Assembly (NCBI RefSeq): GCF_000247815.1
Contig: NC_021686.1
Location: forward strand, 10,452,746-10,516,745
Length of the DNA: 64,000 nucleotides
Source of the DNA: Ficedula albicollis
Taxonomy: Eukaryota; Chordata; Aves; Passeriformes; Muscicapidae
Direction: 5' to 3'
The notes under the pieces: generated by a model
Database searches by the model: none
Seen by the model: the letters and a program-made list of their open reading frames with translations, nothing else
Told to the model about the DNA's origin: nothing
Shown: one piece after another, positions 1 through 10,408 of the stretch
Layout: the number at the start of each line of letters is the position of its first letter
Position numbering within the stretch: position 1 is the stretch's first letter
Program-made: the position numbers and the translations under genes

Positions 1-260
1 CCCCGGCAATGGCACAAGAGGAATGGACACAAAGTGATGCCCAGGAAGTTCCAGCTGGACATGAGGAGAAACTTCCCCGAGCAGTGCCCGAGCTCTGAGC
101 AGAGAGCAGAGGCTGTGGAGCGTCCCTCACTGGGGATGTTCCAGAGCTGCCTGGATGCAATGCCGTGCCGTGCTCTGGGATGGCCCTGCTGGGCAGGGAG
201 GCTGAACCCCTGCCCCACAGTCCCTTCCACCTGACCTCTTTGGGATTTTGGGATTCTGGA
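1..260 (+). mobile_element. CR1-like LINE 3' fragment
   Basis: The stretch reads like the 3' part of an avian CR1 element: a 'cccaggaagttccagctgg' block, then 'catgaggagaaacttcc', 'ggctgtggagcgtccctc' and 'ctgcctggatgcaa', ending in degenerate 'gggattctgg' copies that resemble the short 3' terminal repeat of CR1. It is diverged and 5' truncated, and it lies just upstream of the DHRS7B promoter. The family was recognised from memory, not by a repeat search. Confidence 0.65.
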
Positions 261-299
261 ATTTTGGGACTGAAGGCAATGCCCATCCTGGGGGAATCC

Positions 300-459
300 C
301 GAGAGGGCGGAACCTTTGGTTGGCAGCGACGCTCCCCGGCCGAGCTGCATACGCTGACGGACAGGTGAGGGCAGCTGCTCTTCGGCCGCCACTTCCTGTT
401 GGCGTCACGGTGGAGCAGGTCCGGGCGGAAGTGGTCCGAGCCCACTTCCGGCGGTGGCC
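300..459 (+). promoter_or_regulatory. DHRS7B: DHRS7B CpG-rich promoter and 5' UTR
   Basis: GC- and CpG-rich sequence runs directly up to the DHRS7B start codon. It holds three ETS-type cores (CACTTCCTG at 390-398, GCGGAAGTGG at 425-434, CCACTTCCGG at 442-451) and a CRE-like GGCGTCAC at 401-408. There is no TATA box. This is the usual make-up of a broad housekeeping promoter. The exact transcription start is not visible. Positions 393-408 match a 16-bp element in the MAP2K3 promoter with one mismatch. Confidence 0.7.
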
Positions 460-479
460 ATGGTGACGGCGGCGGCCAG
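460..479 (+). CDS. DHRS7B: DHRS7B exon 1, coding part
   Basis: The ATG sits in a strong Kozak context (GCC before, G at +4). Six codons plus two bases encode MVTAAA and the first two bases of Arg7. The donor is CCAG|gtgggg. It is too short to call alone; the phase match to exon 2 supports it. Confidence 0.85.
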
Positions 480-3400
480 GTGGGGACAGGGAGCGACAGG
501 AGGGGACAGGAACCCCCCGGGAGGGGCCGGGGGCTGCGGGTGCGGCCCTGAGCGGGGCGGGGGGCTGGGAAATGCGGGAGAGGCCGGGGGAACGCGGCGC
601 TGCTGCGCGCAGGGACACCCAGCGCTCTCCGGGACAGAGTTCACCGCTGGTACTGCCATGAAATACCTAATTATAGATAAACGGGGACACAGCCGGCGCT
701 CATCTTCTCTCGGAGCTTTAGGTGGTTCTTGATTTGGTAAATGTCTGCCAAATGCTTTCTTTGGAACAACAAATGTTTCAGTTTTCTAATCAGGCCACCC
801 TTGTTTCTGTCCCAAACACGAATAGAGGAATTCCGCGTGGGAGGGTGGAATTTCAGTTTGTAACTGAGTAAAAGTGACAGGTTTAATGAGATGATGATTT
901 AATAGAGTCTTGGGCTGGTTGAAAGGATCTTCAATCCCATCTCACTCTACCCCTGCCGTAGACAGCAACACCTTCAACCAGACCAGGTGGAAGACCAGAT
1001 AATTTCTCAAGTCCAGGCTGGTTTTTGGGTGCTGGAAACATATTTTTTCCCCCTCTTGCTGCACCGTGGGTTGAGGTTGTTGTTTTGCGTAACAATTTTG
1101 GAAGAAGTGAGGCGGGATGCACTGAATGACTGCTGAGATAAACAGAGGTTTCCTTAGGTGATGCTTCAGGTAATGCCTGGGTGACAGCTTTTGAGAATTC
1201 CAGTTGGGTTGTTCTTTTCCTTCTCCTTTTTCCTGTTTGGATTGAGGAGCTCTGTCCAGTTGCTGCATTCCTCCTCAGGAGTTTTTACTGGTTTCAGACG
1301 TTTGAGTTCAATTATCTCAGTCTGGGGGTTGAATTCCCCCCTCCATTGGAAAGGTCAGAGCCTGTATTCCCCGGGTTTGTTTTTAGAGGCAGCCCTTGGC
1401 TGAGCTGGCATTGGACACTTGCTTGGCTCGCTGCCATTTCCAAATTTAAGTCGGGGCTGTCCTGCTCCAGCACCGAGGGAGCTGCAGCTCAGAGTCACTG
1501 CAAGTGAGCCCCTTTCTCAGGTAGGACATTGTGCTTTCTTCACACTAAAGTCCTCACTCGAGCCTAGAGGGGCTGTGCTTTTTTTCCTTAGGAAAACCTG
1601 ATTTTTTCCCCTTCCTTTTATCCCCCCAAGTGTTGGATTTGGGAATGCAGCCTCCCAGTTGCTGCCACTTGTCACGTAAAGGACAATGTGATTCTGGGAG
1701 CCTGAAGCTGCAGAATTAGTGTTGTTTGGGGAAACTTTCAGAGGTTTGGTTCTTTAGGACCTGGTCTCATCTTTGCTGCCTTTAGTGCACCCTTGACTTT
1801 ATTCATTAATATCCTTGTTCCTTCAGAAACCATTGTCCTGGCTTTTATAGGAGAATGTCCAGTTTTGTTTTCAGGGGAAAGTTCTGGGTTTATTTATAAT
1901 TGGATAAATGTGATTTTTTTTTTTTTATTCTATAGGAAGCCTTCCAAAAGTTTCCTATCACCTATATTTGCTCACATTATCAGTGTTCTTATTTCTGCTC
2001 TCTAATAACCTGCATGTTCCAATCCTGCCTTTTGGGATGGAGAATTGGGAATTACAGAACTTGGTTTGCACCAGTTAATGAGCAGTGGCTTCTCCCATTC
2101 TGAAACCCTGGTGTTATAAACATTGCCTGTTAATAACAGAGATTTTTTTTCAGCATGAATACCCAAATTATTGAACAAAGGTGGTAGTGGGGTCTCAGAC
2201 CTTTGAGCAGGAGGCCTGAGATAGTCAGTTCATCTCAAATTAGGTGTGGAACCCACGTGTTCCCCACCCTCACTCCTGTTTTTAATGTGACACAGCATTA
2301 TCTGCTCTGGGGTGTCTTTGGCTGCTTCAGTGTTACCTAAAGTTGGGTTTGTGGTAGAAGCAAGTCAAAAAAATAAAAAAAAAAAAATCAAAGCAAAACT
2401 TGTTGCTGTAGGTCTGAAGTGTACAGAAGTTCTTCTGTCCCAAATAATTTATTCAGCTGGGTTGTCCTCTCTCTCAAGTCTAACTGAACTGAGATTTTCT
2501 TTGTTTTGGGTGTTTTTTTAAGAGATCCTTTGAGCACCTTAGAAGGCACTACATCTGCATGCCCCAATATGAAGGGATTTACATCTCTGATTGGCAAATC
2601 CTTCTGTCTCTCACTCCTCTCCCTTCTCTTCCCCATCCCATATTTCCCCTCCCCAGAGCTGTTACCTGTTGGTTCAGACTCCAGCCTGGAAGCTGCCAGA
2701 GCAGGTTGTTGTTCCTGCCTGAGTTCTTGGTTTGCTGCAGCCCTCAGGCAGAGATGGACAATCTGCCCAGTTCCTGTGTACAACATGGAGAAAAAGGAAA
2801 GAAAAACAACAAAAGACTTGTAACTATTTTTCAGATCTTAGTGTGCTTTAGTTAGGAGAGGTGTCAGGAAAGCCCCCTCTTCCCAGCTACCTTTTTACCT
2901 GCATTTCACTGAAACCAGAGCAGGGCCAGATTTTTCCAGCACCTCATAAAGGCAGTGCTACTGCACCTGTCAGCTCCCACTTTGGAAATAATGAAAGGGC
3001 CTAAACGTGGGCTGAAGATTTTTTTTTTTTCCTGTAAGCCCAATGTCAGCACAGCACCTGCTGTCCCTGCCCACACCTCATGTTGTGAATCTCAAGAGAC
3101 CTTTGAGAGACCAAAAAAGGGGAATCATAAAGAAGGCAGCTGCTTTCAAGGACCAGCTGAGCATGAACCAGTCAGGTTCTCATCCAGCCTGAAAATCCAG
3201 TGGCCTTGTGTCAAAACATCTCTTTCCCAGGAATTATTTTAGGGAAGATCCATTCTCTTATGTCGGATGAACGGTACCAGTCCCTGGCTGCAAACCAGTA
3301 CAAAATACATCCTGTGTGCACTCCCTCAGCACAGGGGTGCAGGAATAAGATGCTTTGCAGTGGCCTGAGCTGAATCCTCCTTTTGGGTTTCTGCTTTCCC

Positions 3401-6400
3401 ACTCTGGGCACACTCCCTGTGCCTGGGGGAGCTGCTGTTCTGATGTCTCCCTGCATTATCCACAATGGATCATACCAGGAAGGACTTCAGACACAACGGG
3501 TCAATTTGGGAATGGGAAGCTCCAAAGGACTCCAGGTGGAGTTGTGCTCTAATGTAGTGGCTTTGTTTTTAGACCTTGCCAAGTTTATTTAGAGCTGTCT
3601 TTATGTGCTGTTTTATTGTGTTCCAGCTGTACCTCCAGAAATACTTATTTTATTCAGTTCACTACTATTTCAGCTTGCTGTTCACTGAGCAGCTATTTGA
3701 GGAATTCTCTCCAAGCCCCTGATGGATATCTGGAAGAGCCTGACATTTTCCACATTAGCTCTGTTCCATGGCATGCAGAGCCTCTGCCATCCCCTCAGTT
3801 CCACACAAGCTCAGTCTTACTCAGTGACACTGAATTCTGCTTTAGCATTGTAATTAGCTCTTGTTTTCTGCTTCTCGTGCTGTCCTTCTGTTTGAAGGAG
3901 CACAAGTTGTGTGCCCAGAATTTCCCAGTATCTTCCCAGTAAAGGCCTGTCTTGCAGTTCAGACTGCAAGAGTTCAAGATCTGCCTGCATGAGAAAGAAA
4001 GGAAGGGAAAATACCCTGATGTTTGGTTTTGACTTCATGTGTGACCCAGAAGATTTCAGGAAGGGGTTGTAATTTACTCTTACACCAAGCTTTGGTAAAA
4101 GCTTAGGGATATACAGAAGGAAAATTAGTGGCCTTTTCACTGAAGTCCCACTTGCTCTTTGGCCCTATAGTAAGCTGTCACATAAACTACTCCCTTGAAG
4201 GAATGGCTTAGCAAGGAGATTAGGGCTATGCCTTGGTATCAGAATCCAATCCCAGGATGAGATTTCAGTGTGTTAAGCAAATAACTGGCTCAGAGAGAAA
4301 ACCTGAAGCCTCCAAAAGACAGACTGGCTTATATCCATCTGGGAAAATACACAGTAACTGATCTCTGGCTTGTAGACACTCTGGTACTGGCTGTTCTAGA
4401 GAAATCTGAACAGTTTTATACAATCAGAAGAACGTGGAGATATATCCCAGTCCTGAGGAGCTTCCACACAAGAGGGTAAATTTAGGGCAAAAGACAGGAT
4501 CCCTGAACCCAAGTTTGTTAGGTGACAGCTGCCAGGATGCAATGCCAAGTGTCCTGCTGGGATGTTCACATTACTGTTTAAATGCTTAAAATTGGGTACT
4601 GATGTGAACTTTCCAAAGCCTAAATGAAGGGATGAGAAAATCTGCTGAAGATACAGAGGTATCTTGGTGGTTTATTGGTTGTCCAAGACAGGGTTAAGAA
4701 AAACAATTTCAAAATATTTTCTTAATTGTGAAGTGATCTCTTTCCTTTGATCCTGTGGCTCTAGGAAGACAGTGCAGAAAGGAAAGCTCATGGATTTCAC
4801 AAGCACTGTCATCGTGCCACTGCTTTTCGGCAGCCTGGGCATCTTCGCGCTGTTCCGGCTGCTGCAGTGGATGCGGATGCGAGCCTACCTGCAGGAAGCA
4901 GTGGTGGTGATCACAGGGGCCACCTCTGGCCTGGGGAAAGGTATGGACCCAAAGCAGGGCACCAAGGGCACCACAGGCAGGGGGCTGTGGCAGGAGCAGC
5001 TCTTGGAATAAAGCAGGAATGAGCTGAAAGTGATCGGGGTTTTGAGAGACATGGCTCCCACCTGAGTTGCAGCCACAGCCAGTGCAGATTTGGATGCAAG
5101 AAATTCTCAACATTTGGTACAGAAAATTTTAATCATCCTGTATAAATTGGAGCTCATCAAAGCAAGGAATTAGATGCTGTTCTTGTGCCGTCAGGGGTCT
5201 TTTCCCTAAATTCTGAAAAAGCCAGGAAGCCAAATTGTTTCTTTAAAACTTCCAGAAGTGATGTTCTGCATTCATGTACTTCCAGCTGCTCTGCCAGACT
5301 TTCCACTCCTCCTTGTCCCTCACCCTCAAGTTAAGGTACCTTTCCTCTCATGGTACAAATCCATCCACTCTGAAGTCAAACTCTTGGCATTATTAACACC
5401 AGGGAGCATGTTTTTCCAACTGAAATTTATGTTTTGTTTCAGTAGCTACATGTTTTAATTCTGCTTTCTATAATTGCTTTAAAAGCTGCTTGAAGAGAAG
5501 ACAAGGTGCTCTCTGCTATCAAGGCCTTTCATTAGGATGAGTACATTTATAGAACAAATAGAGCTTTAATTGATGCTGCTTTTGCATGTGAGTTTGTCCC
5601 TAAGGACTGGGGTGTTCAGGAACTGGCCAAAGGAGATGAACTGGTTCTCTCTGCCTGCCTCAACCAAAGAGTGGGAGTGGTAAAGGATCTTGTACTTCTC
5701 ATCAACAAGAGTGGAAATTAGTATTCCAGGAGAGACCTTCAGCTGGAGCTCTGTCTGTGCTGTGGGGTGCAGAGACTTCCACCTCTGTATAGTAAAGTTT
5801 CCTCCCTTATTGACTCTTTTGCAAGATCTTTTACAATTCCCCTTACTCCTAGTTATTAATACACCAGACCACCTCTAATTACTGTGTGTTCATTGACATC
5901 CACTGTCATCCCTTGTGCAAACAAGCATTTGTCCCTCTGGCTCCCAGAGGGGACAGGAACATGCCATTAGGAGGACAATAGCCTGGCATCCCTTCTCCAG
6001 GCTTCTCCCAATGAAGAGAATCACCTTGGTGAAACCATTAAATCCCAGGCTCCCAGAACCTCCAGAGGTGTTCATTAAAATTGAAACTCCTAAGACCAGT
6101 GTTAGATGACACACACAAGGTAACTGTGGCCCCTGACAGAAGGTCATAAAGTCAGAAATGAAGAGGCACGGGCAAATTTGACAAGCTAAGGGGGAGGATG
6201 TGTAAGCAGCACAGTAAGTGTCTAACCAGCACAGTATCTGTGAGCACAGCAGCTGCCTCACCACTATCATGTGTCTGTCACAGTCCCAGGAGAGTGGGAT
6301 GGGGCTGTGACCTCACTGTAAATCAGCCTGGCCACCCCACAGCAGCAATAAAGCCACCTCAGACCCTGCCAGCAAACAGCAGGCTTAGCTATCACCAGGT

Positions 6401-9400
6401 CTGATGTGGATTTCTCCTTTGTCTGGTATTCACATGCCTGCTTTTCTTTTCCTTGCTTCCTCCACAGAATGTGCCAAAGCTTTCCATGCAGCTGGCTCCA
6501 AGCTGGTGCTCTGTGGCAGAGACAGTGAGAAGCTCAAAGAGCTGGTGCAGGAGCTTTGTGCTGTGAAGAATCACCGTAAAAATGTGAGTGTGGGACAAGG
6601 ACAGAACTGTGGGCTCACGTGACCTGGATTTCTGCTTGGGTTCTTACAGAAGTTACAGAATTGCCTGTGGGTTGTTCTCTTGAGCAATAGGAAAAATGCA
6701 ACTCTGTGGTTAGGGATAGATGCAGATACAGGAGTACACTGTCATGTCATTCCTTGTAAAAACCCCACTGAAAGAAGCCCTCTTGGCTAGAAATGGAAGT
6801 GAAAGCACAAGAGGGCAGAGTGCCCAGAGCCCTTACACCTGCACCTCGTACACTGAATCTGGAAAAGTGACTTTCCTTCTGTTGGCTTTTATTTTTTATG
6901 TCTATGCCTGCTGACAGTGACTAGGAAAGGTACTGCTGGCTTCTGCAGAAGAGTACATGGATTACATTTTGCCTTTTCCAGATGCATTTCCTTTAATAAG
7001 ACAGCAGGAAACTTTAGTACTTGAAGATCTCCCTTGTCCCTTTCCTAGCCTCAGGGCTAAGGAACAGACTACAGGAGCAGAGAAAGATGAGCACAAGCTG
7101 CTTCTGTCATGAATTCCTGCCACATGGAACTGCTGCACTGTAGTTGCACAGGGTCTGGATGGTCCTGCTCCTGTGCTTCCAGAGCTGGCACACCCAGCAC
7201 TGAACTGTATTTTGCTAACTTTAGTTTATTCACAGACACACGAGCCTCACCCTGTGGTGTTTGACCTCTCGGACACCAAAACTGTGGTAAATGCTGCTGA
7301 GGAGATCCTGAAGGCCTTGGGTCACGTGGACATCCTGATCAACAACGCTGGCATCAGCTTCCGAGGCACAATCGTGGACACAGGGCTGGATGTGGATAAG
7401 AAAGTGATGGAAACAAATTACTTTGGGCCTATAGCCCTCACCAAAGGTACCTGAGATCCACAGGATCTCTGCAGAGCAGCACAACTGAGCAAAGCTTCAC
7501 TTGTGTTTGTCATTGTACAGCACAGGGTGAAGGGAGGTTTGTGGTTATGGGTTAATACCCCACTGGAGATGATCCCTGGTTCCATCTCCTCACTCTAGCC
7601 TGGCAGGCTGGGAAGAGGTCCAGTAATCCTGTCTGCACTGACAGGCTCCACTGGAGAACATGGTGGGGGTTCCAGTGGAGCTGCAGCTTTCCTGGGAAGC
7701 TTTGGTTACACAGAAAGCTCAGCCTGGAGGGTGTCAGCTGCAGGAAATGGGAAGATGTTCTGGGGGCAGGAAAAGCAAGTCCTGCTGCTCACCCTGTGGG
7801 AGATCAGAGCCACCACAGAGCCCTTGTGCAGCTCCTGGCACAAGGAATCTCCTCACAGGTGAACATCCCAGGCACAGCTTCAGTCAGAGCCATCTATCCC
7901 AACCACTGTCCCAACCCCTACACTGAACAGGGATCTTGTAATTCCCCTCAGCATCTCTGAGAGCTCTGAAAGCTTTGATTCTTGACAGCAGCAATGGCAG
8001 GACTGTTGTCTGAATGGGTCTTTTTTGTCCTTTGCTAGCACTTCTCCCCTCCATGATCAAGAGGAGACAAGGCCACATTGTGGCCATCAGCAGCGTGCAA
8101 GGCAAAATAAGCATTCCTTTCAGATCTGCATGTAAGTACCTCCACAGAAGATGGGAAAGACATATTTGGGGCACCAGGCTGAATAAATACTTGGCTCCTG
8201 CTTCCACATTTAGCTCTCCATGGAATTGGCTGTGGGCAGGGAAGGCAGAGCTGCACATCACCCTCAATGGGGTCACAAACCACTGACATCACTCTTAAAT
8301 ACAAAATTTTAGCCCTTTCCTAAAGTTTTTAAGGGATGGAGAAAGAGAATATATTTTGAAAACAGCTTGATAGTCCTATCTTAACACTTGAGAGTCACTA
8401 TAATTCCATAATTTTATGCTATTTTATCATTGTCATTTGTCTGCATTATCTCCTCTAAGAAAGCAGGATTTTTTTGTTTTATTAAATTATGAAGTGCCAT
8501 AGTACAAACAATGTCAGAACAAAAGCCTAAACAATCTTGATCCAGCAAACTCTTCATGCTAAATCAGTTACGACAAGAAATATTGGTGGAATTACTGAAA
8601 AAAAAAAAAAGCCTTTTAAGAGATGGATGAACTAAGAGGAGAGCATTTGACACAGCAACATCTATAAATCACTGCAAGTAAACACCGGAAGTAGAGTGGT
8701 GATAGCATATGGTAGGTCAGGAATGATGCTGAGTGGGGGAGAGCCTGGAATGTCTGAGCCATGGGGTTTTGCAGGTGATATGGGTCCAGCTGCTCCAGGA
8801 AGTGTGTTCATGTGGATCTGGCATCAGGAGCTCAGCCCTTGCCTGGGTCCTCTCAGGGTGTGCAGCCTGTGCTGAGCTGGCTCTGGTGCTGCTGCCGTGC
8901 TGGTGGCAGTCACAGGCAGTGACCAAAAGGAGTCACTCAGCCATTTCATGGGGCAAAATCCTGCCCTAGGCCACACTTCCCTGCTCTGCCTGCCTGGGTG
9001 ATCTGGTGTTACCGTGTGTGCAGCCAAGCCCTGAACCTGCTCTGCAGGTCCTCAGTGCTCAGCACGTGCTGGGCAGCCAGCTCTGCCTTCCAAAGGCTTT
9101 GGGTCTCCTTTATCAGGACTGGGAGGCAGCTTGTGCTCACTCTGGAGTGCTTTGGCAGGGCTGTGATATTAAGCTCAGGATCCCAGCCAGTTTTCAACTT
9201 GAGTTTACGTTTTGTCTTCCTAAATTGCCTCTGACTCCCACTACCTGTTGCTGCTGTTCACTAAACAAAAACAAACATAGAGGCTGGAGAACAGCTCTTG
9301 GGTTCTTGCTGAGAAGTAGCTGCACTGCAGTGACAAATCCATTCAGAAAGTGAAAATTCCTTCAGGCCTGCTCCTTCTCCTTGGTGCACAGTCCTTTTCC

Positions 9401-10094
9401 TGTTTTCCAGATGCTGCCTCTAAGCACGCTACCCAGGCCTTCTTTGACTGTCTGCGAGCAGAGGTGGAGCAGTATGACATTGAAGTGACAGTTGTGAGCC
9501 CTGGATACATCCAGACAAACCTGTCCCTCAACGCTGTCACAGCGGATGGATCTCGCTATGGAGGTGAGGCACCGTTTCTAAAGCATCTCCATGTTATTTT
9601 AAGGTGTGTTTGCAACACATGGCCTCTGGTGGGGACACAGGTTAGCCCTGAAGGATCAAAAACCAACTTTGGATGCCGAGTAGGAACAACAAACCCCAAA
9701 ATTTAGCCTTCCCAGACAGCAACTATTGCCTTCTGGGCCAGTCATGAGGAACACCTGTCTGTGCTCCCATGCACAGCTGAAGTAAAAGCCAAAGCAAGCA
9801 GCCATGTGCAGTTAGAGCACTCCTAGGAAGGGCACCTCAGTGAGGCTTTACTGCTGCTGCTGCTGCTCACTCAGCTTTCCCTTGGCAGTTATGGACAAGA
9901 CCACGGCCGAGGGACAGACGGCGGCCGAAGTGGCTCAGGTGGTTCTCAATGCAGTGGGACAGAAGAAGAAGGAAGTGCTTGTGGCTGGCCTGACCCCCTG
10001 CCTGGCTGTCTACCTGAGGAACCTCTGCCCTAGGCTCTTCTTCACCTTAATGGCATCTAGAGCAAAAAAGGAGAGAAAAGTAAAGGGCTCTTAG
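460..10094 (+). CDS. DHRS7B: Dehydrogenase/reductase 7B (SDR family), complete, seven coding exons
   Basis: Coding segments 460-479, 4765-4940, 6468-6583, 7236-7446, 8039-8131, 9411-9563 and 9889-10094 join in frame to 324 codons plus TAG; the human protein has 325. A hydrophobic segment at about residues 18-42 is the membrane anchor. The Rossmann motif TGATSGLG is at 57-64, NNAG at 140-143, the SDR asparagine in ETNYFGP at 165, the catalytic serine in AISSVQG near 192-193, and YAASK with Tyr206 and Lys210. All catalytic residues are intact. The family member is known as the peroxisome/ER acyl- and alkyl-DHAP reductase step of ether-lipid synthesis (PexRAP); that role is taken from the family, not seen here. 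All introns are GT-AG. The start is chosen because MVTAAAR joins in phase to exon 2 and matches the human N-terminus in length and in its first two residues. Confidence 0.95.
480..4764 (+). other. DHRS7B: DHRS7B intron 1, no gene recognised
   Basis: AT-richer, ordinary intronic sequence with A-rich and T-rich runs near 1914-1927 and 2366-2390. Both strands were read for gene-like ORFs, tRNA-like folds and repeat signatures, and nothing was recognised. Confidence 0.6.
4765..4940 (+). CDS. DHRS7B: DHRS7B exon 2: membrane anchor and nucleotide-binding motif
   Basis: Acceptor gctctag|G and donor AAAG|gtatgg. It encodes residues 7-65 and the first base of codon 66, including the hydrophobic anchor ([15 protein letters not shown]) and the TGATSGLG dinucleotide-binding turn. 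The internal ATG at 4790 is the conserved Met16, not the main start. Confidence 0.95.
6468..6583 (+). CDS. DHRS7B: DHRS7B exon 3
   Basis: Acceptor ctccacag|AA completes Glu66, then 38 codons beginning [18 protein letters not shown], the second strand of the Rossmann fold. The donor is AAT|gtgagt. The region around residues 84-104 is the least similar part to the human protein as I recall it. Confidence 0.93.
7236..7446 (+). CDS. DHRS7B: DHRS7B exon 4: NNAG motif
   Basis: Acceptor attcacag|ACA and donor AAAG|gtacct. It encodes residues 105-174 plus one base. It carries [15 protein letters not shown] and [13 protein letters not shown], the most conserved SDR stretch. Confidence 0.95.
8039..8131 (+). 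CDS. DHRS7B: DHRS7B exon 5: catalytic serine
   Basis: Acceptor tttgctag|CA and donor GCAT|gtaagt. It encodes residues 175-205, [18 protein letters not shown] onward, with the active-site serine. The split codon T|AT gives the catalytic Tyr206 across the next junction. Confidence 0.95.
9411..9563 (+). CDS. DHRS7B: DHRS7B exon 6: YxxxK motif
   Basis: Acceptor gttttccag|AT completes Tyr206, followed by [17 protein letters not shown], so the catalytic lysine is Lys210. The donor is GGAG|gtgagg. Confidence 0.95.
9889..10094 (+). CDS. DHRS7B: DHRS7B exon 7, terminal
   Basis: Acceptor cttggcag|TT, with a (CTG)n run about 20-40 bases before it. It encodes residues 257-324 and ends in a lysine/arginine-rich tail ([11 protein letters not shown]) before TAG, as in the mammalian protein. 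Confidence 0.93.
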
Positions 10095-10402
10095 AGCTCA
10101 GCTGCCCTGAGCAGGGAGAGGCTGAGCCCCTGCAGTTGGCTGGGACATCTCTGGAGGTGCTGCTGCAGGAAAATCCTTCCTCAAAATGCTTTTTACCATT
10201 GCATGGAGACTGGGAAGTGGTTTCCACCCACACTGCTGGAAGACAGCACCTAAACCTCAGCTGGAGAAGGAAGGGTGCTTGGACAATGGGGGAGAGCTGA
10301 GGCTGCAGGGGAGGGGTCAGGGAAACACTGCAGCCAGGGAGCCCCTGGCTGGGAGACTCCTCACCTCACTCCAGGCATGCTCAGCTTTACTGGCCTGCTA
10401 CA

Positions 10403-10408
10403 AATAAA
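10403..10408 (+). terminator. DHRS7B: Candidate DHRS7B polyadenylation signal AATAAA
   Basis: First canonical AATAAA after the stop codon, giving a 3' UTR of about 0.33 kb. A second AATAAA at 11275-11280 would give a 1.2-kb UTR. Which is used cannot be told from the sequence. Confidence 0.45.
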
